Below, in pieces: positions 8,826 to 17,943 of a stretch of DNA of 64,000 bases. Source of the stretch: Nonomuraea aurantiaca (lineage in GTDB: Bacteria > Actinomycetota > Actinomycetes > Streptosporangiales > Streptosporangiaceae); assembly GCF_020215705.1 (NCBI RefSeq), contig NZ_JAIWNB010000016.1, positions 207,605 through 271,604 on the forward strand. Reading direction: 5' to 3'. Made by a program: the position numbers and the translations under genes. Positions within the stretch are counted from its first letter, which is position 1; every line of letters begins with the position of its first letter. The notes beneath the pieces are model-generated. The model worked only from the letters and a program-made list of their open reading frames with translations, did not search any database and was not told where the DNA came from.

Positions 8826-9004
8826 GAGGTGTCCTTTCGCGACTGGTGGATGAAAGGAACCTTGCGGGGCGCAGCGGGGTGCGCGCATCACTCCTGGCCC
8901 GTTCTTGCGCAAAGTCGCAACGGTGTCCGCCCCGCGTTGCCGCCGCTCGGTTTTCTGGGGCAGGATGCGGATTCACGGGGTGGGACGTCAGGGGGTGGCC
9001 GGCG

Positions 9005-9649
9005 ATGTCTGATGTGGCGTGGCTGCAGTCGCTGCGGGCCGGGCGCGGGGTGTGCCCGCTGTTCGGGGCCGATGCCGTGGTGGCCCGGTTCGCCGAGATC
9101 GTCTCCGTCGACCGCAGCGAGCGGCTGGTCATGGTTCCCGCGTCGTCCCAGCGCCCGCTGCTGGGGATGCTCCCGATGCCGCCGGATGTGCGTACGCGCT
9201 GGCTGGGGTCGGCGCCGTCGAGCCATGACGCGCGCCTGATCGCCGCTGGCGCCGAACATCGGATCCTGTCCACCCTGCCGGCCAAGATGGTCATCATCGA
9301 CCGGGCGGTCGTCATGACGCCCATCGACCCGGGGGATCCGCTGAAGGGGGTCTGGCAGATCACCGCCAAGCCGCTGGTGCGCGCCCTGGTCGAGATGTAC
9401 CAGCGGCTGTGGGGGCAGGCGGCCAAGCCGGTGCGGTGGCCGGCGGGGCTGTCGGCCAGGGAGCGCGCCGTAGTGACGCTGCTCGCCGAGGGCTGCACCG
9501 ACCAGATGGTGGCCGAGCAGTTGGGCCTGAGCCGGCGCACCATCACCTACACGGTCGCGGACCTGATGGAGAAGTACGGGGCGCGCAGCCGGTTCCAACT
9601 GGCGCTGCTGCTGGGCGGAGTCGCTGACGGGAGCCATCAGAGGGCGTAG
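9005..9649 (+). CDS. LuxR-type HTH transcriptional regulator
   Basis: A 214-residue regulator with a C-terminal LuxR helix-turn-helix (about 150-205): GLSARERAVVTLLAEGCTDQMVAEQLGLSRRTITYTVADLMEKYGARSR is seen as a contiguous block with the usual turn and recognition helix. The N-terminal ~140 residues are unlike receiver or autoinducer domains and carry no phospho-acceptor signature, so the signal is unknown. It diverges from the SnoaL-like gene. Its 3' end overlaps the convergent TIGR03084-type gene by 13 bp. Confidence 0.88.
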   Translation: MSDVAWLQSLRAGRGVCPLFGADAVVARFAEIVSVDRSERLVMVPASSQRPLLGMLPMPPDVRTRWLGSAPSSHDARLIAAGAEHRILSTLPAKMVIIDRAVVMTPIDPGDPLKGVWQITAKPLVRALVEMYQRLWGQAAKPVRWPAGLSARERAVVTLLAEGCTDQMVAEQLGLSRRTITYTVADLMEKYGARSRFQLALLLGGVADGSHQRA

Positions 9650-10455
9650 TTACGCAGGACGGCGAGTGCCTGGGCGCCGTACGGGCCCGTCGCCTTAAGC
9701 ATTGAGTCGGCGGGGGCAAGGCGGTGGGCGCCGACGCGGCAGAAGTCGGCGGCGGGGCCCGTGACAGTGGAGGCGGCGGCGGGGTCGCCGAAGCGCCAGA
9801 GCTCGCCGTCGGGTGAGGTCAGCTCGCAGTAGACGGGCCCACCCTCCACGCCCGCGACGTCGAAGGCGTACGGCAGGGTGCGGTGGCCGAGCCAGGCGAT
9901 GTGGCGCAGACGCGAGGTGTCGGGGTAGGGGATGCCGAGGGGTGCCGTGATGTCGTTGGCATGGGCCCAGTGTTCGGCCAGCCGGGTGGTGGCCAGGGTC
10001 GCCGGGGACAGCGGGGTGGCCACCCAGGACAGACGGGTGCCCTTGGGCTGGGCGCGCAGGGCGGCGGGGATGGCGAAGGCGGCCCGGCGCCAGCGGGCCA
10101 GGAGATCGGCGGGGGCGATGCCCCGCTGAGCGGCCACCCTGGCGTCCGCCGCCGCATCCACCCCTCTACCGGGCTCCCGATCGGAGGCACCTCTGGCGGG
10201 CTCCCGACCGGACGCGTCGCCTCCGGACTCCTGGCCGGGCGCGCCGTCGGCGGCGGGCTCGCGCCTGATCGTGACGTCGTTGCCCGCGAGTGAGGCGGCG
10301 GCGAGTTCCTCGGTCTGGGCGAGGTGGAGTACCACGTCGGAGACGGTCCAGCCCTCGGCGGCCGACGGGTGGGACCACTCGGCGGGGGTGAGACCGGCGA
10401 GGACGACGTCCAACTGCTCGTACTCGGCCTTGAGGTCGTCGAATATGTCCGTCAT
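9637..10455 (-). CDS. TIGR03084/maleylpyruvate-isomerase-like (DinB-fold) protein
   Basis: A 272-residue member of the actinobacterial TIGR03084 group. These are DinB-fold proteins related to mycothiol-dependent maleylpyruvate isomerase. It begins FDDLKAEYEQLDVVLAGL, then AEGWTVSDVVLHLAQTEE with a putative metal His. Later it has RLAEHWAHANDI with two more His and the C-terminal GPAADFCRVGAHRLAPAD. Between the first and second helices lies an Arg/Gly/Glu-rich insert (about residues 70-105) with repeated SGREP/SDREPG-like units, which related proteins lack. ATG 10455 is the only start that keeps the conserved N terminus; no strong Shine-Dalgarno precedes it. Confidence 0.82.
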   Translation of the reverse strand: MTDIFDDLKAEYEQLDVVLAGLTPAEWSHPSAAEGWTVSDVVLHLAQTEELAAASLAGNDVTIRREPAADGAPGQESGGDASGREPARGASDREPGRGVDAAADARVAAQRGIAPADLLARWRRAAFAIPAALRAQPKGTRLSWVATPLSPATLATTRLAEHWAHANDITAPLGIPYPDTSRLRHIAWLGHRTLPYAFDVAGVEGGPVYCELTSPDGELWRFGDPAAASTVTGPAADFCRVGAHRLAPADSMLKATGPYGAQALAVLRNYAL

Positions 10456-10471
10456 AGACAACAACACTACC

Positions 10472-10482
10472 GAACAATGTTC
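10472..10482. promoter_or_regulatory. Palindrome before the TIGR03084-type gene
   Basis: GAACAATGTTC is a perfect 11-bp palindrome 17 bp upstream of ATG 10455, in the position of a promoter operator. It has a 3-bp rather than 4-bp centre, so it does not fit the actinobacterial LexA box. Confidence 0.35.
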
Positions 10483-10874
10483 TGCCATGGGCGAAAGGCG
10501 CCGGGCGGCCTCGCCCGGTCGCGTACCAGGTGGATGACCGTTCGTGGCGGGAGCGCCCCGGATGGCGATCGTCGCCCTGGCCCGCTCGGAACGGCTCGAC
10601 AGGCCGGTTCGGGCAGGGCGTTGAGGCGGGTTGCCGCTCCCGGGAAGGCGAGCGATCTCAGAAGCAGGTGGGAGGACGGATAAGGAGGCCGGAGAGTCGT
10701 GAGGCGTTGCCGGCTTCGCCGAGGAGTTCGGCGCCGTGGGCGCGCAGGCGGGCGGCTCACCGCTGGAGGAGATCCAAGGCGCAGACCCGGCCAAGGCTTT
10801 GACCGCACCGCCCAGTTCAGGCCGTGACCTGGGTACGACCACCAGGGTGTGAGCGGCACGAAAGGATCCGCGCA
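10483..10874. other. Gene-free region with a possible coding scar
   Basis: No intact gene was found. From about 10703 to 10852 one plus-strand frame reads like the end of a protein (GFAEEFGAVGAQAGG, then SPLEEIQGADPAKALTAPPS) and ends in a TGA. It has no start, and TGA 10700 closes it upstream. It may be a truncated 3' end left by the same events that brought in the nearby transposase fragment. The family was not recognised. Confidence 0.35.
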
Positions 10875-11507
10875 ATGATGACTGGCACGTCCTATGAGAT
10901 CAGCCGGACCGGCGTCCTTCTGGTAGATCCCTACAACGACTTCTTGTCCGAGGGCGGCAAGACCTGGCCACGGCTGAAGGAGGTCGCCGAGAGCGTGGGG
11001 CTCCTCGACCATCTCCACGCGGTGGTCACGGCGGCCCGGGACGCGGGGATCCGGGTGTTCATCGTCCCGCACAGGCGGTGGGAGCCCGGCGACTACGAGG
11101 ACTGGAAGCACCCGAACCACACCCAGCGCGGGATCCAGGAACGCCATACCTTCGCAAAGGGCACCTGGGGTGGCGAGTTCCACCCCGATTTCGTCCCGCA
11201 GGACAACGACATCGTCGCCAAAGAGCATTGGGCGCAGAGCGGCTTCGCCAACACCGACCTCGACCTGCTGCTCCGCCAGCACGGCATCACCCATGTCATC
11301 CTCATCGGCCTGATCGCCAACACCTGCCTCGAATCGACCGGCAGGTTCGCCATGGAGCTCGGATACCACGTGACCTTGGTCCGGGACGCGACCGCGGCCT
11401 TCTCGGCGGAGATGCTGCACGCGGCTCACGAGCTGAACGGGCCCACCTACGCCCACTCCATCGTGACGACGGACGACCTCCTCACAGCCATCCACTCCGC
11501 TCGATGA
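10875..11507 (+). CDS. Isochorismatase-like cysteine hydrolase
   Basis: A 210-residue cytoplasmic hydrolase with the Asp-Lys-Cys triad of the isochorismatase/nicotinamidase superfamily: Asp in GVLLVDPYNDFLS (about 17), Lys in HTFAKGTWGGEF (about 91) and the nucleophilic Cys in GLIANTCLESTGRFA (about 155). The family cleaves C-N or C-O bonds in ureido acids, amides or isochorismate. The long central insert HRRWEPGDYEDWKHPNHTQR is typical of a plant/fungal-like subgroup, and its substrate is not assigned here. ATG 10875 has AAAGGA nine bases upstream; ATG 10878 is in another frame. It is a single gene, followed directly by a transposase fragment. Confidence 0.92.
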   Translation: MMTGTSYEISRTGVLLVDPYNDFLSEGGKTWPRLKEVAESVGLLDHLHAVVTAARDAGIRVFIVPHRRWEPGDYEDWKHPNHTQRGIQERHTFAKGTWGGEFHPDFVPQDNDIVAKEHWAQSGFANTDLDLLLRQHGITHVILIGLIANTCLESTGRFAMELGYHVTLVRDATAAFSAEMLHAAHELNGPTYAHSIVTTDDLLTAIHSAR

Positions 11508-11511
11508 AGCC

Positions 11512-11800
11512 CCGGGTCGTGCTCGCGACCGTCTCGTGCTGGTCTACCTCCGCAAAGACGAGACGTTCGCCGAGATCAGCGCGGGTTTCGGAGTGTCGGC
11601 GACCACTGCGTGGCGGTATGTGGAGGAGACCGTGATGCTGCTGTCGGCCCGCTCGCCCAAGCTGAAGCAGGCCTTACACAAGGCCGTCCAAGACGGGCCG
11701 ACCCACGTGATCCTCGACGGGACGCTCATCAACACCGACCGAGTGAAGGCCGACCGGCCTATCTTGACCACGGTGATCGTATTCCGAGGTCGGCGCCGGG
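11512..11800 (+). pseudogene. N-terminal remnant of an IS5-like transposase
   Basis: The frame reads LVYLRKDETFAEISAGFGVS, ATTAWRYVEETVMLLSARSP, then THVILDGTLINTDRVKADRP. This is the HTH_Tnp_4 helix-turn-helix plus the first Asp (VILDGT) of a DDE_Tnp_4-type IS5-family transposase. The coding match stops near 11800, and the rest of the catalytic domain is gone. The start is also missing, since the frame continues up to the isochorismatase stop without a start codon in context. Confidence 0.75.
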
Positions 11801-11944
11801 GTATTCCTCCTGCCGCCGGGGCCTGCCACCGAACATGGCGCGCTCCGCGACATCGGCACACTTCGGAGGCTCAGCATGCCTGGCGACTTCATCCAAGAGG
11901 TACGAATCTACCAGTGCGGCACCACCTCGAACGGAGGTGCGATC

Positions 11945-12166
11945 ATGTGCTCGGAAATAGGATGGGCCAAGGTTCCTTTCACGATCATGTCCGCGGAATC
12001 AGACAATGGGGCGAACCTGGGGTGGCAGGAGGTCGGCCACACCGATATTCACATTCCGCTGAAGAGACTCGTCTCGGTCATGAAACAACACGGCATAGAC
12101 GTGCGCTATGACGAAGAGGAATTGGCGCGCCGCATCGGCTCGCCACCCGAAGCAGTTGACTATTAG
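11945..12166 (+). CDS. Small hypothetical protein
   Basis: A 73-residue protein from ATG 11945, which has a perfect GGAGGT six bases upstream. The frame is also open to an ATG at 11876. It reads MCSEIGWAKVPFTIMSAESD at the start, ends in an acidic helix (RYDEEELARRIGSPPEAVDY) and has no membrane segment. I do not recognise the family. Base composition is lower in GC than its neighbours (for example the AT-rich stretch 12045-12130), which may indicate recent arrival together with the IS5-like fragment. It converges on the GH2 gene with only four bases between the stops. Confidence 0.6.
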   Translation: MCSEIGWAKVPFTIMSAESDNGANLGWQEVGHTDIHIPLKRLVSVMKQHGIDVRYDEEELARRIGSPPEAVDY

Positions 12167-12170
12167 CACC

Positions 12171-13958
12171 TCACTCATCTTTGCGCCAGCGGGCGCGCAG
12201 GTGGAAGGCGGCCGTCTTGGGACGGCGGTCGCGGGTGAAGACCCCCTTCTTGTTGCCGTCGACGCGAAAGATGCCCGGTGAGGTGGCGAAGTCGGCGAAG
12301 TTCCACACCTGTTCGCCCACCACCGCGTCGACCCGGTCGAAGACCCGGTGATACACGTCGAGCAGCTCCGCCTGATACTCCTCGGTCCACGGGCTGGGCA
12401 CGATGCCGCGCAGGCCGGGGTAGGTGTCGGCGCCGTACTCGGTGATGACGATGGGCTTGCCATGCAGTGCCGCCCACTGCCGTAGCTCGGTCTCCAGCGC
12501 GGTCTCGGCCGCTTCCAGATCGCCGGGACCGAAGTACCAGCCGTAGTAACGGTTGAGCAGGACCACGTCGAACAGGTCGGTGACCACGCACTGATCCGGC
12601 GGCGCGAGCAGCGCGTTGACGTAGGCCACGGGCCGGGTCGGGTCGAGGCGACGGGTTTCCGCGGCGAGTGGGGCGAAGTAGTCGCGCGCCTCTGGTTGGA
12701 CGTGGTCGGGTTCGTTGGCCACGGACCACAGCACGACGCTGGGACGGTTCTTGTCGCGCGCCACCAGCTCCTGGAGCGCCCGCAGGTGGACGCGCTGGGT
12801 CTCTTCGCTGACCGCGTCCGGGGAGAAGGTGAGCACCCGTTCGCCGGAGCTGAAGACGCCGCCGCCGATGTTGCGGTTGAGCCCGACGGCGGCCGTCTCA
12901 TTGATGACGACGATGCCGTGCCGGTCGGCGTAGTCGAGAACCTCCTCCGCGTACGGGTAGTGCGAGGTGCGGAAGGAGTTCGCGCCGATCCACTCCATCA
13001 GGGCGAAGTCATGCACCATCAGCACGTCGTCGTGCCCCTTGCCGCGCACCGCCGCGTCCTCGTGCTTGCCGAAGCCCTTGAAGTAGAAGGGAGTTCCGTT
13101 GATCAGGAACTGCTTCCCGCGGACCTCCACCGTGCGTACGCCTACCGGCTGCCGGTAGCTGTCGGTGACCTCCCCGGATGTGCCGAGCAGCGCGGCCTCG
13201 AGTTCATAGAGGTAGCCGTCGCCGGGCGCCCACGGATGTACGTCGGGCACCCGCAGCGTGCCGACCGCACCTGTGGCGGCGGCCACCTCGGCACCGGAGG
13301 CATCGCGCAGCGACACGCGGACCGAGTCCGTCTCCCCGGTGCTGTCCGCCCGGTAGCTGATCACGCCGGTGGTGTCGTCGAAGGCCGTGGTGACCGTGAT
13401 GTCGCTGATGTGCGCCAGGGGTGTGGTGTAGAGCCAGACCGGCCGGTGCAGGCCCGCGTAGTTGAAGAAGTCGTGGAAGTAGCGCTGCACCCGGCGGCCG
13501 TCGGGACGTTCCTCGATGATGCCCGGCGGGATCGTCGCCCAGCTCAGCTCGTTGTTGATCACAACGGTGACGCGGTTCTCGGCTCCCGGTCGTACGTGCG
13601 CGGTCACGTCCGCTTCGAACGGGGTGTAGCCGCCTTCGTGGGTGACGACCTCGGTGTCATTGACCCAGGCGGTCGCGCGGTGGGTCGCGGCGTCGAACCG
13701 CAGGACGATGCGCTGCCCTGTCCACTGGGCGGGCACCCACACGTTCGTCTGGTACCAGGCGTCGCCGACATGGTCCCGGACTGTTACGTCGGGGTAGATG
13801 TCGTTGTAGCTGGCCGGTACTGGGATGTCCACGGCTCCCGCGAGGGGCGAGCGCCACCAGCCTTCGGCGCGGCCTGCTCCCTCTGCGTCCAGCCGGAACC
13901 TCCACAAGCCGGCCAGGGAGCGGCGGTCGCGGGTGGGGCCGTCCTGCGGGCGAAGCAT
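12171..13958 (-). CDS. Glycoside hydrolase family 2, beta-glucuronidase-like
   Basis: A 595-residue intracellular GH2 enzyme with no signal peptide. It has a sugar-binding domain (about 1-180, SLAGLWRFRLD and YQTNVWVPAQW), an immunoglobulin-like middle and a TIM barrel with the acid/base Glu in VLWSVANEPD (about 408) and the nucleophile Glu in PIVITEYGADT (about 500). NRYYGWYFGPGDLE and WNFADFAT are typical of beta-glucuronidases of the UidA type. It is last in a leftward operon after a binding lipoprotein and two sugar permeases. The imported oligosaccharide probably carries glucuronic acid, as in glucuronoxylan fragments. The divergent TetR at 17315 is the likely regulator. A specificity other than glucuronidase within GH2 cannot be excluded. 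Confidence 0.88.
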   Translation of the reverse strand: MLRPQDGPTRDRRSLAGLWRFRLDAEGAGRAEGWWRSPLAGAVDIPVPASYNDIYPDVTVRDHVGDAWYQTNVWVPAQWTGQRIVLRFDAATHRATAWVNDTEVVTHEGGYTPFEADVTAHVRPGAENRVTVVINNELSWATIPPGIIEERPDGRRVQRYFHDFFNYAGLHRPVWLYTTPLAHISDITVTTAFDDTTGVISYRADSTGETDSVRVSLRDASGAEVAAATGAVGTLRVPDVHPWAPGDGYLYELEAALLGTSGEVTDSYRQPVGVRTVEVRGKQFLINGTPFYFKGFGKHEDAAVRGKGHDDVLMVHDFALMEWIGANSFRTSHYPYAEEVLDYADRHGIVVINETAAVGLNRNIGGGVFSSGERVLTFSPDAVSEETQRVHLRALQELVARDKNRPSVVLWSVANEPDHVQPEARDYFAPLAAETRRLDPTRPVAYVNALLAPPDQCVVTDLFDVVLLNRYYGWYFGPGDLEAAETALETELRQWAALHGKPIVITEYGADTYPGLRGIVPSPWTEEYQAELLDVYHRVFDRVDAVVGEQVWNFADFATSPGIFRVDGNKKGVFTRDRRPKTAAFHLRARWRKDE

Positions 13959-14036
13959 GGTCGGTGCTCCTTTACTCCGCGCGGTGATACACGCGGTGGT
14001 CGAGTGGTAGACGGCGTCGATCGAGGGGACAGACGC

Positions 14037-14912
14037 CTATTTGATGCCGGTGCTGGCGATGCCCTGGACGAACTGTCTTTGGAGGAAGAGAAACAGCAGC
14101 AGGATCGGGGTGACGACGGTGACCGCACCGGCGAGCAGCAGACCGTAGTTGGTGCCATTGGCGCCCACCGAGAACAGGGCGAGCGCGACCGGCAGCGTGT
14201 AATGATCTTCGGTCTGCGCGATCACCAGCGGCCACAGGAAGTTGTTCCACTGGGCGAGGAAGGTCAGGATCGCCAGTGTCGCCAGAGGGGGACGGCAGAG
14301 CGGGACGATCACCCTGAGAAAGATGCGTGTTTCACCGGCACCGTCGAGGCGGGCCGCTTCGACAAGAGAATCCGGAATGTCGTGGATGAACTGGCGCATG
14401 AGAAACACGCCGAGCGGCGTCACGAGGAAGGGCAGAATCAACCCCAGATAGGAATTGCTCAGCCCCATGTTGCTGACGAGGACGAAGAGTGGCACGAAAG
14501 TGGTGGCTCCGGGAATGATCAGCATCGTGAGGACGAGGCCGAACAGGAGGCGCTTTCCGGCGAACTCCATCTTCGCGAAGGCGTACCCGGCCATGGAGCA
14601 GAAAAGCAGATTGCCCATGACACACGTCACGGCGACCAGCGTGCTGTTGAAGAAGTACAGGCCGAAATTCTGTTTCGCCAGCAACAGCTCGAAGTTGTCC
14701 AGCGTCGGCGAACGGGGCAGCCAGGAGCTCGGATACGCGACGATTTCCCCGGTCGGCTTGACCGATCCCAGGAACATCCACGCGAACGGTGCCAGCGTCG
14801 CGATCAGGCCGACGACGAGGGCGCCGTAGAGCATGATGCGGGCAGGTCGGATGCGTCGGAGTACGCCGATGCCGGACGTGGCCGCACCGGTGCTCGCGCT
14901 CATGGTGGTCAT
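14037..14912 (-). CDS. Carbohydrate ABC transporter permease (MalG type)
   Basis: A 291-residue inner-membrane protein with six predicted helices. The EAA loop for ATPase contact reads SLVEAARLDGAGETRIFLRV. The family hallmark N terminus GSVKPTGEI and C-terminal LLFLFLQRQFVQGI are present. ATG 14912 begins one base after the TGA of the upstream permease, so translation is coupled. It pairs with the permease at 14914-15867 and the lipoprotein at 15870-17156. No ATPase gene lies nearby, as is usual for actinomycete sugar transporters that share an MsiK-type ATPase. Confidence 0.93.
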   Translation of the reverse strand: MTTMSASTGAATSGIGVLRRIRPARIMLYGALVVGLIATLAPFAWMFLGSVKPTGEIVAYPSSWLPRSPTLDNFELLLAKQNFGLYFFNSTLVAVTCVMGNLLFCSMAGYAFAKMEFAGKRLLFGLVLTMLIIPGATTFVPLFVLVSNMGLSNSYLGLILPFLVTPLGVFLMRQFIHDIPDSLVEAARLDGAGETRIFLRVIVPLCRPPLATLAILTFLAQWNNFLWPLVIAQTEDHYTLPVALALFSVGANGTNYGLLLAGAVTVVTPILLLFLFLQRQFVQGIASTGIK

Positions 14913-14913
14913 A

Positions 14914-15867
14914 TCACGCCTTCGCTCGGAAGATACGGAACTGCACGAGGCTGAGCAGCGCGATCGCGGCCACCAGCACGTACGAGGCGGCGGAGGCCGT
15001 GCCGTAGTTGCCGAAGCCGAATTGCTCGTAGGCGTAGTAACTGATCGAGGTGGTGCTGTCCAGCGGCCCACCACTCGTCATCACGAACGGCTCCTCGAAG
15101 AACTGCAGGTAACCGATGCTCAGCAGCACGGCGACCACCAGCGTGACCGGCCTGAGCAACGGCAGGGTGACACTGCGGAAAGTGCGCCAGCGGGTAGCGC
15201 CGTCGATGCGGGCCGCCTCGCGCAGTTCCTCGGGAATGGACTGCAGTCCGGCCAGGAAGATCACCATGGGGATGCCGAAGTGGCGCCAGACCGCCATGAG
15301 GATGAGCGCGGGCATGGACCAGTTCGGATCGTTCAACCAGTCCGGGCCGTGGATTCCCACGACGGCGAGGGCGGAGTTGATCATTCCGTCCTCCTCGTAG
15401 AGATACCTCCACACCACCGCTATCGCCACGATGCTGGTCACCACGGGCGCGAAATACGCGACCCTGAAGAGCCCCTTCGCCCGCTGGATCCCGGAATTGA
15501 GTGCGACGGCGAGCCCCAAGGCGATGATCATCGTCAGGGGGATTCCCGCGACGACGAAATAGAGCGTGTTGAGGGCCGCCCGGAGAAAGGTCGGATCCCC
15601 GAACAGGGTGGTGTAGTTCTCCAGGCCGACGAAGTCGACGCTGAAGGGTGCCCGTACGTCCCGGCTCGTGATGTCCGTGACGCTCATCGACAACGAGGAG
15701 AGCACCGGCCATAGGCCGAAGGTGGCGAAGAGTGCGATGAAGGGCGCGCAGAAGGCCCACGCGACCAGTGTGCGCCGGGAGTGTGCTGACATGGCCTGCG
15801 GCGGCCCGGTCCGCCGCGGCCCGGCAGCCCGGCCCGACGAGGATTTCACGGTGGCAACAGAGGTCAT
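14914..15867 (-). CDS. Carbohydrate ABC transporter permease (MalF type)
   Basis: A 317-residue membrane permease. A cytoplasmic Arg/Ser/Gly-rich tail of about 30 residues precedes the first helix (TLVAWAFCAPFIALFATFGL). The EAA loop is ELREAARIDGATRWRTFRSV near residue 225. ATG 15867 lies two bases after the stop of the binding-protein gene. It forms a heterodimer with the MalG-type permease downstream. Confidence 0.92.
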   Translation of the reverse strand: MTSVATVKSSSGRAAGPRRTGPPQAMSAHSRRTLVAWAFCAPFIALFATFGLWPVLSSLSMSVTDITSRDVRAPFSVDFVGLENYTTLFGDPTFLRAALNTLYFVVAGIPLTMIIALGLAVALNSGIQRAKGLFRVAYFAPVVTSIVAIAVVWRYLYEEDGMINSALAVVGIHGPDWLNDPNWSMPALILMAVWRHFGIPMVIFLAGLQSIPEELREAARIDGATRWRTFRSVTLPLLRPVTLVVAVLLSIGYLQFFEEPFVMTSGGPLDSTTSISYYAYEQFGFGNYGTASAASYVLVAAIALLSLVQFRIFRAKA

Positions 15868-15869
15868 CT

Positions 15870-17156
15870 CTACACCCCGGTTCCGATCGCCGACGTCTTC
15901 TTCTGGATCTCCTGCAGGGCCGCCTGGGGCGAGGAGACGCCCTTGGCCACCTTTTCGAACTCGGCGTCCAATACCGCGGTGACCTGGCGCCATGTCGTGG
16001 TGTTGGGTCCGGGCTGGGCCGTCTTCAGCTGGGTGCGGAACACCGCCAAAGTCGCGTCGGTCGCGAGCTTCCCCTCGTTCCAGGCCGACTCGACGGCAGG
16101 CAGGTCTCCGGACAGGTCGTACCAGGCCTTCTGGGCGTCAGGACCGCCCATCCACCGGATGAACTTCCAGGCACCCTCCCGGTTCTTGGCGTCCTTGAAC
16201 ACCGCCCACTGCCCGCCGCCGATGTAGCTGGCGTTGGACTTCGGGCCGGTGGGGAGCGGCGTGATGCCGACCTTGTCGTCGACGAAGGGCGCGCCTCCGG
16301 CGGACTTCAGCAGGTTCTCTTCCCAGGGGCCGGCGATGAGCGCGGCAGTGGACCCGGCGACGAACTGTGGCTCGATCTCTCCCAGGCTCACCGGGCCGTT
16401 CGGGCTGGTGATCTTCGAGGTGATGAACGACCGGTAGAACTCGAGCCCCTTGAGCGCCTCCGGGGTGTCGAAGGTGAACTTGGTGCCGTCCTCGTTCATG
16501 ATCTGGGCGCCGGCCTGCCACATGAACGGCACCACGCTCTGCCAGGTCGCCGTGGCACCGGTGGGCAGGGACAGCCCCCACTTGGCACCTTGCTTCTGCA
16601 GGGCCTGGAGGAACGGACCGTACTCCTCCCAGGTCTTGGGTGCGGAGACCCCGGCGGCCTTGGCCATGTCCTTTCGGTAGAACAGGGAGCGCGTTTCCAC
16701 GTACCAGGGGACGCCGTACTCGGCTCCCTCGAAAAGGGTGCTCTGAACAGCGCCGCGATAGAAGGAGCCGTAGTCGACGAGCTTGGACGGGACCTTTTCC
16801 AGTCCGCCCGTGGACGCGAACGCCGCGAGGTCCACCGCCCCCACCATGGTGGCGTCCGGAGCGTCTCCTGAAGCGATCGCGGTCTGTACCTTCTTGGCGT
16901 AGTCCTGCCAGGGAACCGCAGTCACCTGCACTTTCGCACCGGGGTTCGCCTGGCTGAACTGGGCGGCGAGCTTGGGCAGCAGTTCACCCTCGGTGCCCAT
17001 CGCCCATACGGTGATGGTGCCGTCGGCGGGTTCGGCGTCGATCGGGGCGCCCGCGGCGGGCTGCGCCTGGCGGGCGTCGGACCGACCGCAGCCGGTCAGG
17101 AGCAGGGCGACGGCCAGGCCGCCGACGAGTGACTTCGCAATGGTTGAGCTGAGCAT
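15870..17156 (-). CDS. Sugar-binding lipoprotein of ABC importer (module 1)
   Basis: Extracellular solute-binding protein family 1, 428 residues. A signal peptide ends in the lipobox LLLTGC (Cys about 23), so it is anchored to the outer face of the membrane. The mature part has the family features ITVWAMGTEGELLPKLAAQF, a central GLSLPTGATATWQSV and the C-terminal IGGGQWAVFKDAKNREGAW. It is the first gene of the leftward operon (binding protein, two permeases, GH2) and diverges from a TetR gene 158 bp away. The promoter should lie in 17157-17314. The ligand is probably a uronic-acid-bearing oligosaccharide, judged from the linked hydrolase. Confidence 0.92.
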   Translation of the reverse strand: MLSSTIAKSLVGGLAVALLLTGCGRSDARQAQPAAGAPIDAEPADGTITVWAMGTEGELLPKLAAQFSQANPGAKVQVTAVPWQDYAKKVQTAIASGDAPDATMVGAVDLAAFASTGGLEKVPSKLVDYGSFYRGAVQSTLFEGAEYGVPWYVETRSLFYRKDMAKAAGVSAPKTWEEYGPFLQALQKQGAKWGLSLPTGATATWQSVVPFMWQAGAQIMNEDGTKFTFDTPEALKGLEFYRSFITSKITSPNGPVSLGEIEPQFVAGSTAALIAGPWEENLLKSAGGAPFVDDKVGITPLPTGPKSNASYIGGGQWAVFKDAKNREGAWKFIRWMGGPDAQKAWYDLSGDLPAVESAWNEGKLATDATLAVFRTQLKTAQPGPNTTTWRQVTAVLDAEFEKVAKGVSSPQAALQEIQKKTSAIGTGV

Positions 17157-17314
17157 TGTGGTCCCGGTCCTCTTCACCCGAGGGAAGCTCCACCGCTTCC
17201 TCCGCAAGTCGTGGTGTGGGTGAGCGAGACGTTATCCCAAAAACCGAACAGTTGCCATAATTTCGTTGGGCGAATTCCCCCTGCAACGGGCGCGGGGCCC
17301 CTAGGGTTGATCCC

Positions 17315-17929
17315 ATGACCCAAGAGATGGCGAGCCGACCCGGCACGCGGCGGGGCCCCTATGCCAAGAGCGCGCGCCGCCAGGCCGAGATCGTCGCCTC
17401 CGCGACGTCCGTCTTCTCGGCCCGCGGCTACCGAGGGGGGTCGCTGCGGGAGATCGCGAAGCAGCTGGACCTCAGCCTGACCAGCATCGTGCATCACTTC
17501 CCCAGCAAGAGCGCGCTTCTCGTGGCCGTACTCGAGAACGCCGACTCCGCGCACGCCGACTCCTTCACGGCGGACTGCCAGGAGCAGGGGGTGGCGTACG
17601 CCGTGCTGCAATACGTTCACCGCAACCTCGAACGCCCCGAGATGCTGAGACTGCTCGCCCTCATGGCCGCGGAGTCGTCGGCTTCGGACCATCCGGCGCA
17701 CGACTGGTTCCGCGACAGGTACGAGAGATTGATCGAGTCGCTGGCGATCGCCATCCGCCGTGACCAGGACATGGGCCGCGTCTCCAACAGCAGGACCCCC
17801 GAGGGCCTCGCCGAGTCCCTGGTGGCCCTGTGGGACGGACTTCAACTCCAGTGGCTCATCAACCCGCAGCGCGACCTGGTCGCGGCGATGACGACCTCGA
17901 TGGCGGATCTCCTGGAATCCCGGCCGTAG
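17315..17929 (+). CDS. TetR-family regulator of module 1
   Basis: A 204-residue TetR-type repressor. The helix-turn-helix lies at about 28-75 (RQAEIVASATSVFSARGYRG, then SLREIAKQLDLSLTSIVHHF). The C-terminal ligand domain is unlike any I can assign. The divergent position next to the GH2/ABC operon makes it the probable local repressor, with the sugar or its breakdown product as inducer; this is inference. TetR control of such an operon is less common than LacI, GntR or ROK control. Confidence 0.88.
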   Translation: MTQEMASRPGTRRGPYAKSARRQAEIVASATSVFSARGYRGGSLREIAKQLDLSLTSIVHHFPSKSALLVAVLENADSAHADSFTADCQEQGVAYAVLQYVHRNLERPEMLRLLALMAAESSASDHPAHDWFRDRYERLIESLAIAIRRDQDMGRVSNSRTPEGLAESLVALWDGLQLQWLINPQRDLVAAMTTSMADLLESRP

Positions 17930-17943
17930 AGCGCCAGCAGAAC

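Noticed and set aside
10472..10482. LexA (SOS) box
   Set aside because: GAAC-AAT-GTTC has a 3-bp centre. The actinobacterial SOS box needs four bases between the arms, and no DNA-repair gene follows.
12696..14954. 752-codon open frame on the plus strand
   Set aside because: It is antisense to the GH2 and permease genes. Its translation is rich in Arg, Gly, Asp and His with no domain, as expected of GC-rich shadow frames.
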